A stretch of DNA of 20,996 bases from assembly GCA_013215525.1 (NCBI GenBank), contig JABSQY010000023.1:1-20996 (forward strand). The letters are read 5' to 3'. Below, in pieces: positions 1 through 7,349 of the stretch (position 1 is the first letter of the stretch; each line of letters opens with the position of its first letter). The notes beneath the pieces are model-generated. The model did no database searches. It was not told where the DNA came from and saw only the letters and a program-made list of their open reading frames with translations. A program made the translations under genes and the position numbers. The DNA is from Nanoarchaeales archaeon. Its GTDB lineage: Archaea; Nanobdellota; Nanobdellia; Woesearchaeales; UBA583.

Positions 1-489
1 ATAAAAAGTGGATTTTCTAAATGTTTTAAACATATTTCAGTTGTATCTAGGGTAAAATATGATTATCCACTTTTTTTAAATGATTTATTTAAAGATTTTA
101 ATTATTTATCTGTATCAAATAATGATGATATTAATATTCCAAATTTTAATTTTATGTCAAATATTGGAGCAAATATAATCCATTTTGTTGATGGTGAATA
201 TTTAGAAAATGTTATGTATGGTTCAATTCCATTAGTTTCGGAATCAATTAAATATAAAACAAATGATGAAGTTTATTTTAAATATGATTTAGTTTTAAAG
301 AAAAAAGTGGTTTTGATGGATGGGATTTTTTATGATAAAAATAATCATGCTTTGGGGAAAAATTTACTTACTAAGATTAAAGATTTTGATATTGCGAGTA
401 AGAACACTGGAGATTTTTATACATTGATGAATACAATTTTAAATTCAGTAATTCAATTAGAAGAGAAAATATTATCTGAACTTGGTTAA
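1..489 (+). CDS. Unknown protein, 5' end outside window
   Basis: The reading frame is open from the first base of the window to a TAA at 487-489, so 162 residues of a longer protein are visible. The in-frame ATG at 154 is only an internal methionine candidate, because the codons before it look just as coding. The visible part is rich in Asn, Asp, Lys and aromatic residues, has no clear transmembrane segment, and ends in a short charged helix (ILNSVIQLEEKILSELG). I recognise no family. It lies just upstream of a small membrane protein that has its own TATA box, so the two need not be co-transcribed. Confidence 0.6.
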   Translation: MKSGFSKCFKHISVVSRVKYDYPLFLNDLFKDFNYLSVSNNDDINIPNFNFMSNIGANIIHFVDGEYLENVMYGSIPLVSESIKYKTNDEVYFKYDLVLKKKVVLMDGIFYDKNNHALGKNLLTKIKDFDIASKNTGDFYTLMNTILNSVIQLEEKILSELG

Positions 490-518
490 ATTTATATTAA
501 ATGTTAAAGTTACAAACA

Positions 519-526
519 TTTATATT
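519..526 (+). promoter_or_regulatory. TATA box for the 68-aa pilin-like gene
   Basis: TTTATATT is centred about 25 nt before the ATG at 548. That is the archaeal TATA-to-start distance, so transcription should begin at or next to that ATG. This is the reason for preferring 548 over the earlier in-frame ATG at 482, which overlaps the preceding gene. Confidence 0.5.
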
Positions 527-547
527 AATTATTTTTATTTTATTATT

Positions 548-754
548 ATGATTATTACAAGTTTAAAAGTTTTAAAAGATTATAATTGTTTAAAAAAGAA
601 TAAATGTGGTGCTATTGAGATGGATGAGTTAGGAAGATTAATTATTGGATTAGTTTTTTTTATAGTTTTAATTTATATTGTGACAGTAATTATTGGTGGA
701 GATATTAAATCTCAGGAAGAAGATATAGGGGATGTATTTTCTACTTTAGGTTAA
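548..754 (+). CDS. Small pilin-like (class III signal peptide-like) membrane protein
   Basis: 68 residues. A short basic N-terminal part (KKNKCG) is followed by an AIEMDELG stretch and one strongly hydrophobic helix of about 20 residues (IIGLVFFIVLIYIVTVIIGG), then a short acidic tail. A basic stretch, Gly, an acidic residue a few positions later and then a hydrophobic helix is the arrangement of archaeal type IV pilin-like precursors cut by a PilD/FlaK-type peptidase. The exact cleavage site (after the Gly of KCG) is inferred. Alternative starts are ATG 482, which overlaps the previous gene, and ATG 620, which would leave MDELG plus the helix. Its role in a pilus or as a membrane anchor is unproven. 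Confidence 0.55.
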   Translation: MIITSLKVLKDYNCLKKNKCGAIEMDELGRLIIGLVFFIVLIYIVTVIIGGDIKSQEEDIGDVFSTLG

Positions 755-854
755 AATTATTTTAAGACTTATCTACTGGTTAAAATTTGAAACTTTAGTT
801 TTGTATTTTAAAATTAAATATTAATATTATAATGTTTGATTAATTTTTATTTTT

Positions 855-1280
855 ATGAATTATAAATATTTTAAATCAATTTTTCTTTTAAGTTTATTTT
901 TTTTGATTGGGTGTAGCGTTCAGTATGCGCCAAATATTGATTTTAGTTTTGAGAAATCTGATATTACTTTGACTGATGGAACTTATTCGGAATTTAATGA
1001 TATTTTGATTAAATCACGTGTTGATTGGGATGGTGATGAAACTTTTATTATTAAATTTAAAAATTTAGATAATGTTTATTTTGTTAACTCAGATTTAGAA
1101 AAAATTGATTTAATTAATTTTACTTTAAATTCTAAAAAGTTTGAAGATAAAGAAAGTATTAAAGTGTATGGAGAATCTGTGCCTGGTTTGACTGAAGGTA
1201 AGTTTGAACTTGATGTTATTCTTGTTTGGAATAATACTTTACAACAAAGTAAGAAGTTAATTGTTGAAATTATAAATTAA
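855..1280 (+). CDS. Putative lipoprotein, 141 aa
   Basis: The N-terminus is a classical lipoprotein signal: basic start (NYKYFK), hydrophobic core, and a lipobox-like LIGC with the Cys at residue 20. The mature part is about 120 residues, predicted soluble and outside the membrane, rich in Asp, Phe, Ile and short beta-prone stretches. The pattern of alternating hydrophobic strands (FIIKFKNLDNVYFV, KFELDVILVW, KKLIVEII) suggests an all-beta, immunoglobulin-like domain, but this is inference from composition. A weak A/T box (TATTATA) lies about 26 nt upstream of the ATG. It is convergent with the cupin gene, 11 nt between the two stops. I recognise no specific family. Confidence 0.75.
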   Translation: MNYKYFKSIFLLSLFFLIGCSVQYAPNIDFSFEKSDITLTDGTYSEFNDILIKSRVDWDGDETFIIKFKNLDNVYFVNSDLEKIDLINFTLNSKKFEDKESIKVYGESVPGLTEGKFELDVILVWNNTLQQSKKLIVEIIN

Positions 1281-1291
1281 TTTTTAATTTT

Positions 1292-1633
1292 TTATTCTAT
1301 GTATACTCTTTTTTTTCTATCAAAGGGTGGGTTTGCAATTGCTAATAAAGTTAAACCTTTTAAATGTTTATATGGAGTTCCTTTTGGATAAAATATTAAA
1401 TCTCCTTTTTCAATTTCATATTCTTTATTTTTAATTACACATTTTCCTTTTCCTTCTAATACATAATATGCAACATCACTCTCTGTATCGTAACCTGTTT
1501 TAATATCGTCTCCAATTTTTCTTATCTTTGCAATATTAAATACTTCACAATCAAATATTTTTGTTGTTTTTGTATCTCCATGGTCATTTTCAATTAATGA
1601 ATTACCTTTTATTATTTGAACTTTTTTTTCCAT
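1292..1633 (-). CDS. Single-domain cupin protein, 113 aa
   Basis: The protein is one small beta-barrel cupin domain. The first cupin motif lies around GYDTESDVAYYVLEGKGKCVI and the second around EYEIEKGDLIFYPKGTPYKHL. In place of the usual two closely spaced His in motif 1 it has SDVAYYVLEG, so the metal site is not standard; motif 2 keeps a single His (YKHL). Small cupins bind sugars, metals or small ligands, and the substrate cannot be told here. The gene starts 11 nt after the stop of the NSUN-type methyltransferase on the same strand, so the two probably share a transcript. Confidence is high for the fold, low for function. Confidence 0.83.
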   Translation of the reverse strand: MEKKVQIIKGNSLIENDHGDTKTTKIFDCEVFNIAKIRKIGDDIKTGYDTESDVAYYVLEGKGKCVIKNKEYEIEKGDLIFYPKGTPYKHLKGLTLLAIANPPFDRKKRVYIE

Positions 1634-1644
1634 TGTTATTATGT

Positions 1645-2667
1645 CTATTCAGACTTACGAATCTTAGCAACATAAAATCCATTAGTATCATTATCTTGTG
1701 GCCAAATTCTTATTGTTTTTTCAGTTATTTCTTTGGAGATTTCTCTTTTGTAGAAATGTGTTAGTTTGTTTGTAAGGATTAATCCTGGCAGTGTTGCTTG
1801 TTCTAGAACAGCTGTAGGATTTGCATCTAAAAATCTTTGTACACATAATTCATTTTCTTCTGGATCCATTGAACAAGTTGAATAAGTTATAATTCCTCCT
1901 TTCTTTAATAGTTCAAATCCTCTTTGTAGGATTGAGATTTGTAGGTCTTGCATTCCATGTAGTTTTTTAGGATTATATGTTTTAATTGTTTTAGGGGATT
2001 TTCTAATTACTCCACTTCCAGAACATGGCGCATCACAACAAATTCTATCATAAACTTCTTCTCCTTTAATTCTACTTGCGTCTTGGTTTGTAATTACAAT
2101 ATTTGTATAACCTGCTCTTTCTAGATTAATTTTTAATGGCCCTAATCTTTTAAAGTCTAATTCGTTTGCAACTAAAATTCCTTCTCCTTTCATTAAGTCT
2201 GCAATTTGTGTTGTTTTACTTCCTGGACTTGAACACATGTCTAATACTTTAAAGTTTTTATCAATTTTACTAGGGATTTCTAATAATTCTGGTGGTGACA
2301 TTGATGTTGCTTCTTGAACGTATATTCTTCCCATAAAATGTTCGTACAAATTTCCTAAATCTGAACGTGCTTCTTTGTTGTATTCTGTAAAGTATGCATT
2401 ATTACACCATGGAACTTCGCTTAGAGTTATTCCTTTTGCTTCAATATCTTTTACTAGTTGTTTAGGGTCTTGTACTCTTTGGCTGTTGATTCTGAAGGAT
2501 TTTCTTTGTGGAGTTAGAATACATGCTTCAAATGTGTTGTATGTTTCTTCATTTTGGTTAAACATTTCCATAAATCTTTCTTTAAAGATTGGTTTAATTT
2601 GCTCTTTTAATGGAATTCCTAAATCGTTTCCTCTTGCTTTTCTTTGTTGTTTTTGTTTATGTCCCAT
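1645..2667 (-). CDS. NSUN/RsmB-family RNA (cytosine-5) methyltransferase
   Basis: 340 residues. This is a SAM-dependent m5C RNA methyltransferase of the NOL1/NOP2/Sun family. Motif I is at residues 143-151 (DMCSSPGSK). Motif IV DAPCSGSG carries Cys215, and motif VI YSTCSMDPEE carries Cys265. In this family the TC cysteine attacks C6 of the base and the PC cysteine helps release the product. A basic tail (KQKQQRKARG) precedes an N-terminal RNA-binding region with the expected R-x-N segment (SFRINSQR). Archaeal members modify tRNA (Trm4-like) or rRNA; the target cannot be chosen from sequence. It ends in TAG, and a cupin gene follows closely. Codon choice is a little less AT-extreme than in the neighbours, as for an old conserved gene. 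Confidence 0.93.
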   Translation of the reverse strand: MGHKQKQQRKARGNDLGIPLKEQIKPIFKERFMEMFNQNEETYNTFEACILTPQRKSFRINSQRVQDPKQLVKDIEAKGITLSEVPWCNNAYFTEYNKEARSDLGNLYEHFMGRIYVQEATSMSPPELLEIPSKIDKNFKVLDMCSSPGSKTTQIADLMKGEGILVANELDFKRLGPLKINLERAGYTNIVITNQDASRIKGEEVYDRICCDAPCSGSGVIRKSPKTIKTYNPKKLHGMQDLQISILQRGFELLKKGGIITYSTCSMDPEENELCVQRFLDANPTAVLEQATLPGLILTNKLTHFYKREISKEITEKTIRIWPQDNDTNGFYVAKIRKSE

Positions 2668-2707
2668 TTTAATATTTGTATCTAAATTTAATTATGTTAT
2701 TATATGT

Positions 2708-2717
2708 TTATATACTT
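2708..2717 (-). promoter_or_regulatory. TATA box for the NSUN methyltransferase-cupin operon
   Basis: On the minus strand AAAAAGTATATAAAC is a good BRE-like/TATA sequence about 45 nt before the ATG at 2667, predicting a short leader of about 20 nt. A second A/T box (CATATAATAAC, 2695-2706) could place the start site nearer the ATG. Confidence 0.4.
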
Positions 2718-2759
2718 TTTAACACTTTTCTTATCTAGTTATAATTAGTATTATTTGTT

Positions 2760-2781
2760 TTATAAAACTCGCGATTTATAA
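2760..2781. promoter_or_regulatory. Dyad between divergent promoters
   Basis: TTATAAA and TTTATAA form a 7-bp inverted repeat around the 8-nt spacer ACTCGCGA. It sits between the minus-strand methyltransferase promoter and the plus-strand gene at 2845. The CGCG core stands out in AT-rich DNA. It may be an operator; no regulator is linked to it. Confidence 0.3.
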
Positions 2782-2814
2782 TGTTATACTTTTTCACCTT
2801 TATTTTATAGAAAA

Positions 2815-2824
2815 GTTTATTAAT
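2815..2824 (+). promoter_or_regulatory. TATA box for the gene at 2845
   Basis: GAAAAGTTTATTAATC is a BRE-like purine stretch followed by a TATA box centred about 25 nt before the ATG, predicting a leaderless transcript. Confidence 0.45.
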
Positions 2825-2844
2825 CTGTTACTATTATCAAGTTT

Positions 2845-3468
2845 ATGGTTGATTATAGATTTTTTTATTTTGATAATAAACTTGATGGTGTACAATTACT
2901 TTCTGTTTCATATTTGAGAATTCCTTTAAAAGGAAAATCTATAGGAAATATAAGTTTTATTAGTTCAAAACCGGATTTAAGTAAAAATCGAGATTCTGAT
3001 TCGTTAGTTTGTTTAAATTATTCTTTTATACAATATAAATCTAATAAGTCACATATAACTAATTCTCACATTTATGGGACTTGGGAAAAATTATCACCAA
3101 TTTATTCTGGTGAGGTTTTATCAAAATTTAAAGAAGATTATAATAAATATTCACTGGTTATGAATTTATATCTTGATCCTTTTACTTTTAATTCTTCACA
3201 AAATTTATTTTCTAGAAAACAAAACAAAATGATTACACAAATAGATTCAAATTTAGGACTTATTTCAAAAATATGTAGTTTAAATTCAAAGAGTTGTATT
3301 TTAGAGGGTACAAATAAATATAATAAAATTATCTCTAGACATTTAGTTGAAAGGTTAAATAGTTTCTATGGGACAAGTATAGTACTTAAACCAAAGATGA
3401 AATTTATTTCTTTTAAATCTAGTACTTTTTCAAGAGACATTAGAAATAATATTTTACCAATTAAATAA
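2845..3468 (+). CDS. Hypothetical protein, 207 aa
   Basis: I do not recognise this protein. It has no signal peptide and no transmembrane helix; it is basic overall, rich in Ser, Asn, Lys and Tyr. Its N-terminal half has alternating strand-like segments (YRFFYFDN, GVQLLSVSYLRIP). The C-terminal part is Lys/Arg/Ser rich (KPKMKFISFKSSTFSRD). It has four cysteines (SLVCLNY, ISKICSL, KSCILE) with no metal-site spacing. A TATA box 25 nt before the ATG supports this start and separate transcription. The next gene, trmY, follows 66 nt later with its own promoter, so no functional link is shown. Confidence 0.6.
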   Translation: MVDYRFFYFDNKLDGVQLLSVSYLRIPLKGKSIGNISFISSKPDLSKNRDSDSLVCLNYSFIQYKSNKSHITNSHIYGTWEKLSPIYSGEVLSKFKEDYNKYSLVMNLYLDPFTFNSSQNLFSRKQNKMITQIDSNLGLISKICSLNSKSCILEGTNKYNKIISRHLVERLNSFYGTSIVLKPKMKFISFKSSTFSRDIRNNILPIK

Positions 3469-3504
3469 ATATTACCCAAATTAATTAGACAAACTAATAA
3501 GTAA

Positions 3505-3515
3505 TTATATAAATA
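3505..3515 (+). promoter_or_regulatory. TATA box for trmY
   Basis: TTATATAAATA is centred about 25 nt before the trmY ATG at 3535, again predicting a leaderless transcript. Confidence 0.5.
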
Positions 3516-3534
3516 TTTAATTATTATTTTATTT

Positions 3535-4125
3535 ATGAGAAAATTTGTTGTGTATTCTGAAAATGCAAGTACGTCACCAAAAATAGGAGATTTAAAGGCT
3601 GCTGGGAGAATTGATATTTTACTACATTCTATCATTTCAGCTATGTTTGCATCACATACGTATAGAGAAGATGTTGAATTACATTTAATTTTGATGGGTC
3701 CACCACATGCGCCAAGACACATAAGAATTGTTGCACATAAAGATAATACTATTTCTAAAAAAAATCTTAAGCGATTAATTGAAATTTGTTTGAAAAAGTT
3801 TAAGAAAGGTTTAACTCTTGAAGTTCATCCTGGTGTTTTTGTTGATGATAAAACTTTGGAGATTTTAGTTGATGAGTTTAAGAAAGATGGAGAAAATATT
3901 TACATGCTTGATTTTGCTGGTACACATATTAAAAATATTGATGGTGCTAAAGTTCAAAATGGTGTTTTTATTTTAGGGGACCATGATGGTTTTGATAAAA
4001 AAAAAAGAAAGTTTTTGAAAAAATCTGTAAATCGTATGTCACTTGGGTCACAAATGTATTTTACTTCACAAGCTATTATGATTATTAATTATGAGATTGA
4101 TAGTTATGAATATCTGTTGGGGTAG
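3535..4125 (+). CDS. trmY: tRNA (pseudouridine(54)-N1)-methyltransferase TrmY
   Basis: 196 residues, the usual size. TrmY is an archaeal SPOUT-class enzyme that uses SAM to methylate N1 of pseudouridine 54 in the tRNA T-arm; archaea lacking m5U54 carry this instead. Recognition rests on the conserved start RKFVVYSENAST, the AAGRIDILLHSIISAMFASH stretch (residues 22-41), LILMGPPHAPRHIRI (51-65), and the knot-region FILGDHDGF (145-153) followed by SLGSQMYFTSQAI (169-181). It is read with a leaderless-type promoter and ends in TAG. It lies between an unknown gene and a phospholipid synthase, so context adds little. Confidence 0.92.
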   Translation: MRKFVVYSENASTSPKIGDLKAAGRIDILLHSIISAMFASHTYREDVELHLILMGPPHAPRHIRIVAHKDNTISKKNLKRLIEICLKKFKKGLTLEVHPGVFVDDKTLEILVDEFKKDGENIYMLDFAGTHIKNIDGAKVQNGVFILGDHDGFDKKKRKFLKKSVNRMSLGSQMYFTSQAIMIINYEIDSYEYLLG

Positions 4126-4193
4126 TTATTTTATTCCATATTTATTTATCTTATTTCACTTGTTTTTACTTTTAAGTTGTTAATTTAGAAAGG

Positions 4194-4203
4194 TTTATAT
4201 AAT
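4194..4203 (+). promoter_or_regulatory. TATA box for the CDP-alcohol phosphatidyltransferase
   Basis: AGAAAGGTTTATATAAT is a strong BRE/TATA match. It predicts a start site near 4225, leaving an unusually long leader (20-45 nt) for this window. GGTG at 4239-4242, a partial Shine-Dalgarno, lies inside that leader. Confidence 0.45.
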
Positions 4204-4268
4204 ATTTACTCTTTATTTTATTTATATTAAATATAGCTGGTGTTGTATTGTTTATTTATATTTTAAAA

Positions 4269-5108
4269 ATGAGTTTAGTTGAAAAGTTAGGCCTTAGTGG
4301 AATATTTGATTTAAGTGAAGATACTAAATTTTTTTTAAGACCTTATGTTGGGTATAGAGACGATACTAAAGAGGAGTCTAAAAAAAGATTCCTTCATTCT
4401 AACAGAATTACTTTTTATGGACTTGTTTTACATACTGTTGGACTTACATGTTTATTTAGTCCAGTTACTGCTCCAGTTGGAGTTAGTTTAATTACTGGTG
4501 GTGTTTTATGTGATGTTCTTGATGGTTATGTTGCAAGGCAGTTTGATTTATGTAGTGAGGAGGGTGCAAGATTGGATCCTTTATTTGATAAAGCAAAAAA
4601 TACTGGATTTATTTCGATAGTAGGTATTTTAGAAAGTACTCATAACCCTTCTTTTGTTGAAGGAGTTTCAGAAGTTATAACTAATCCTTATTTTGTTGTT
4701 GGTGCAGGAGTAAGTTTAGTTTTAAGTTATTTTTTAACAAGGCAAAGAGGAGATGTTTTACCGCAAATTGAAGAGAGTGTTGAAGTTGTTAAAATTCCAG
4801 CTTCATATACTTTAGATGATTTAGAAAATAAAATTTCAAATGATTGTGAAGTTAAACAAGTTGAGAACAAATTTCAAGCAAAAGATTTTGGAAAAATAAA
4901 AACTTTTATCGAGTCTACAACTCATGTGACATACGCTTTTGTAATTACAAATCCAGAATATTTTTCTCAGATGCCAGTTGATGTTGTGACTGGAGTAGGT
5001 ATTGCTCTTGGAGTTTCTGTAGTTTCAGGCACGATTGGTTATATTGATAAATTAAGTAACTCAAATTGGGGTGTTTTTCCAAATAATAATAATAATAATA
5101 ATATATAA
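4269..5108 (+). CDS. CDP-alcohol phosphatidyltransferase-family membrane enzyme
   Basis: This enzyme transfers a phosphoalcohol between a CDP-activated lipid or alcohol and an acceptor (PgsA/PgsB/AIP-synthase-like). The signature is complete. Numbering from an upstream TTG at 4248, it has Asp89 and Asp92, Gly93, Ala96-Arg97, then Gly106, Asp110 and Asp114, the metal- and CDP-binding residues. Hydrophobic helices precede and follow it (57-88, 147-163, 240-265). The segment KDFGKIKTFIE matches the conserved G-K-x-K-T loop of the family. Unusual points are a hydrophilic insert of about 60 residues (after LTRQRGDVLPQ) and a C-terminal run of seven Asn. The start is uncertain: ATG 4269 is given, but TTG 4248 has GGTG five bases before it. 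The acceptor alcohol cannot be told. Confidence 0.87.
   Translation: MSLVEKLGLSGIFDLSEDTKFFLRPYVGYRDDTKEESKKRFLHSNRITFYGLVLHTVGLTCLFSPVTAPVGVSLITGGVLCDVLDGYVARQFDLCSEEGARLDPLFDKAKNTGFISIVGILESTHNPSFVEGVSEVITNPYFVVGAGVSLVLSYFLTRQRGDVLPQIEESVEVVKIPASYTLDDLENKISNDCEVKQVENKFQAKDFGKIKTFIESTTHVTYAFVITNPEYFSQMPVDVVTGVGIALGVSVVSGTIGYIDKLSNSNWGVFPNNNNNNNI
5082..5102 (+). repeat. (AAT)7 microsatellite in coding sequence
   Basis: Seven AAT units encode seven Asn at the extreme C-terminus of the phosphatidyltransferase, just before ATA and the stop. Being trinucleotide, unit gain or loss keeps the frame and would only vary tail length. Confidence 0.9.
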
Positions 5109-5151
5109 TTTATTTTATATATTTTTTAACTATTATTTATGTAGTGAAGAG

Positions 5152-5164
5152 ATATATATTTAAA
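5152..5164 (+). promoter_or_regulatory. TATA box for lonB
   Basis: ATATATATTTAAA is centred about 29 nt before the lonB ATG at 5187, giving a leaderless or nearly leaderless mRNA. Confidence 0.45.
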
Positions 5165-5186
5165 GAAAGTTTGTTAAATATTTTGT

Positions 5187-7184
5187 ATGGTTGAAAAAAT
5201 TAAAAAGTCAATAAAAACTTCTGCTAAAAAAGTAGTTAAAACTAGTAAAAAAGTTTCTAACAAAAATGTAAATACTTCTACTGATTATTTAGACTTTAAA
5301 GATACTTCACAGATTACTGTTGATGAAAAACTTGTTAGTAAAGTGATTGGTCAAGATGAGGCTCTTGAGATTATTAAAAAATCTGCAGCTCAAAGACGAC
5401 ACGTTTTATTATTAGGTGAACCTGGGACTGGAAAGTCTATGCTTGGAAAGGCGCTTGCTGAACTTTTATCTCTTGATAATGCTGTTGATATGCTTGCATA
5501 CCAAAATCAAAAGGATGAAAATAATCCAACTATTAAAGTTACAAAAGCTGGTGATGGACAAAAAATTGTTGATGCGTCAAAATCTCTTAATTTAAAAAGT
5601 ATGGGGAAAGGTCAAGGGACTGCAACTATTATTTTTATTTTAATTGGTCTTGCTGTTTCATATTATCATTATTGGAAATGGTCAACTGGATTAATTCCTG
5701 ATGTTGTGTATGCTGCATGGATTGTTGCTGATGTAATTATTATTGGGTTTTTGATTTTTGTTCTTGTACTTTCTGCTAGTATGTCTAAAAAGATGGGTGG
5801 TATGGGAGGAAATGATACTTCAACTCCTAAATTATTTGTTGATAATTCAAAGAAAAAATTTATTTTTGAAGATGCAAGTGGTGCTCATGAGGGTGCTTTG
5901 CTTGGGGATGTTTTACACGATCCTTTTCAAAGTGGTGGTCTTGGAACTCCTGCTCATCAAAGAGTTGTTAGTGGTATGATTCATAAGGCGCATGGTGGTG
6001 TTTTATTTATTGATGAAATTGCAACATTAAAACCTGAGATGCAACAAGAGTTATTAACTGCTATGCAAGAAAAAGAAATGCCAATTACTGGGCGTTCTGA
6101 GCGATCGGCTGGTGCGATGGTTCGTACAAGTCCTGTTCCTACAGATTTTATTTTAATTGCTGCTGGAAATTTGGAGACTTTAAAACATATGCATCCTGCA
6201 TTACGTTCTAGAATTCGAGGTTATGGTTATGAAATTTATATGAATGAAGTTATGGATGATAATTTAGAGAATAGAAAGAATTTAATTAAATTTATTGCGC
6301 AAGAAGTTGTTGGTGATAAGAAGATTCCTCACTTTCTGCCGCAGGCTTGTGAATTAATAATTCTTGAGGCTAAAAAGAGAGCTGATAAGGGTGGGAAGTT
6401 AACTACTAGATTTAGAGAGTTAGGTGGAATTATTCGTGCGGCTGGAGATATTGCTGTAGAGAATAAACATAAACTTACAACTGCTCAAGATGTTAGAGAT
6501 GCATTAACTAAGGTTTTATCTATAGAGGGTCAAATGATTAAAAAGTATGTTGATGTGAAAAAGAAGTATTCTATTATTAATAATACAGGTTCTGTTGTTG
6601 GGAAAATTAATGCGCTTGCAGTTGTTGGTGCTAGTCCTCCTTATGCTGGTATGGTTATGCCTATTGAGAGTTCAGTTGTTAAAGGAGCTAGGGGAGTTAC
6701 TTTTACAGCGACAGGAAAATTAGGGGAGATTGCAAAGGAGAGTGTGACTAATGTGTCCGCTGTTATTCAAAAAGTGTTTGGAGAAGATTTAACTAAAAAC
6801 CATAGTATTTTTATTCAGTTTATTCAAACTCATTCAGGTGTTGAAGGAGATTCAGCATCTATTGCGATTGCAACTAGTATTGTGTCTGCTTTAAAGGAGA
6901 TTCCAATTAAGCAGAATGTTGCTTTAACGGGGAGTTTATCAATTTTAGGTGAAGTTTTACCTATTGGTGGAGTTTCTGCAAAGATTGAGGGTGCTGTGAC
7001 TGCTGGTATGACTACAGCAATTATTCCTTATGCGAATTTAGATGATTTAGTTATTTCAGATGAAACACGTAATAAGATTAAGATTATTCCAGTTAAATCT
7101 TTCGCGCAAGTTTTAATTGAGATTTTAGATTGGAAGAAAAAAGATGCAAAGGTTAAGGCAAAAATTCAAAAATTAATTAAATAA
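5187..7184 (+). CDS. lonB: Archaeal membrane-anchored Lon protease LonB
   Basis: 665 residues, typical LonB length. LonB is the ATP-dependent, membrane-tethered protease of archaea. The AAA+ domain has Walker A GEPGTGKS (77-84) and Walker B VLFIDE (272-277). Two transmembrane helices (about 145-163 and 173-197) are inserted between them, as is standard for LonB. The arginine region is HPALRSRIRGYG. The C-terminal S16 protease domain has the Ser/Lys dyad: Ser556 in GVEGDSAS and Lys599 in GGVSAKIEGA, 43 residues apart as in other Lon proteases. The N-terminal 35 residues are an unusually Lys/Ser/Thr-rich tail, probably cytosolic. No Lon substrate-binding N-domain is present, as expected. It is the last plus-strand gene before a convergent junction. 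Confidence 0.96.
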   Translation: MVEKIKKSIKTSAKKVVKTSKKVSNKNVNTSTDYLDFKDTSQITVDEKLVSKVIGQDEALEIIKKSAAQRRHVLLLGEPGTGKSMLGKALAELLSLDNAVDMLAYQNQKDENNPTIKVTKAGDGQKIVDASKSLNLKSMGKGQGTATIIFILIGLAVSYYHYWKWSTGLIPDVVYAAWIVADVIIIGFLIFVLVLSASMSKKMGGMGGNDTSTPKLFVDNSKKKFIFEDASGAHEGALLGDVLHDPFQSGGLGTPAHQRVVSGMIHKAHGGVLFIDEIATLKPEMQQELLTAMQEKEMPITGRSERSAGAMVRTSPVPTDFILIAAGNLETLKHMHPALRSRIRGYGYEIYMNEVMDDNLENRKNLIKFIAQEVVGDKKIPHFLPQACELIILEAKKRADKGGKLTTRFRELGGIIRAAGDIAVENKHKLTTAQDVRDALTKVLSIEGQMIKKYVDVKKKYSIINNTGSVVGKINALAVVGASPPYAGMVMPIESSVVKGARGVTFTATGKLGEIAKESVTNVSAVIQKVFGEDLTKNHSIFIQFIQTHSGVEGDSASIAIATSIVSALKEIPIKQNVALTGSLSILGEVLPIGGVSAKIEGAVTAGMTTAIIPYANLDDLVISDETRNKIKIIPVKSFAQVLIEILDWKKKDAKVKAKIQKLIK

Positions 7185-7201
7185 TACTTCGTTATTTTCA
7201 C

Positions 7202-7268
7202 CTAGACGAAATATTGTGGAACCTCGCAGATGTATACTCTAGCGAGAACCACAAAATATGTCGACTAG
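7202..7268. ncRNA. GC-enriched imperfect hairpin, candidate structured RNA
   Basis: This 67-nt element in a 165-bp gap between convergent genes has about 43% GC in a far more AT-rich surround. It folds into one long hairpin: CTAG, CGA, ATATT, GTGG and CTCGC on the left arm pair with complementary segments on the right (GCGAG, CCAC, ATAT, TCG, CTAG). Small A-rich internal loops separate them, and the apical loop is around 7228-7241. Neither side is followed directly by a T-run, which argues against a simple terminator. A/T boxes at 7172-7186 (plus) and 7284-7300 (minus) lie about 26 nt outside each end, so either strand could be transcribed from the hairpin's edge. It is not a tRNA: it has no cloverleaf and no T-loop. 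RNA status and strand are unproven. Confidence 0.3.
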
Positions 7269-7349
7269 ATAAAAATCACTTGATTATTTAAATAATTTTT
7301 ACAAAATAATTTTTTATTTTATTAGTATACAAATTCCAATTATTATTTA

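Noticed and set aside
482..547. Earlier ATG for the 68-aa pilin-like protein
   Set aside because: It overlaps the previous gene, adds a low-complexity Tyr/Phe/Asn stretch, and lies before the TATA box that fits ATG 548.
7202..7268. Intrinsic terminator of lonB
   Set aside because: Neither edge is followed directly by a T-run, and the internal loops are unusual for a terminator.
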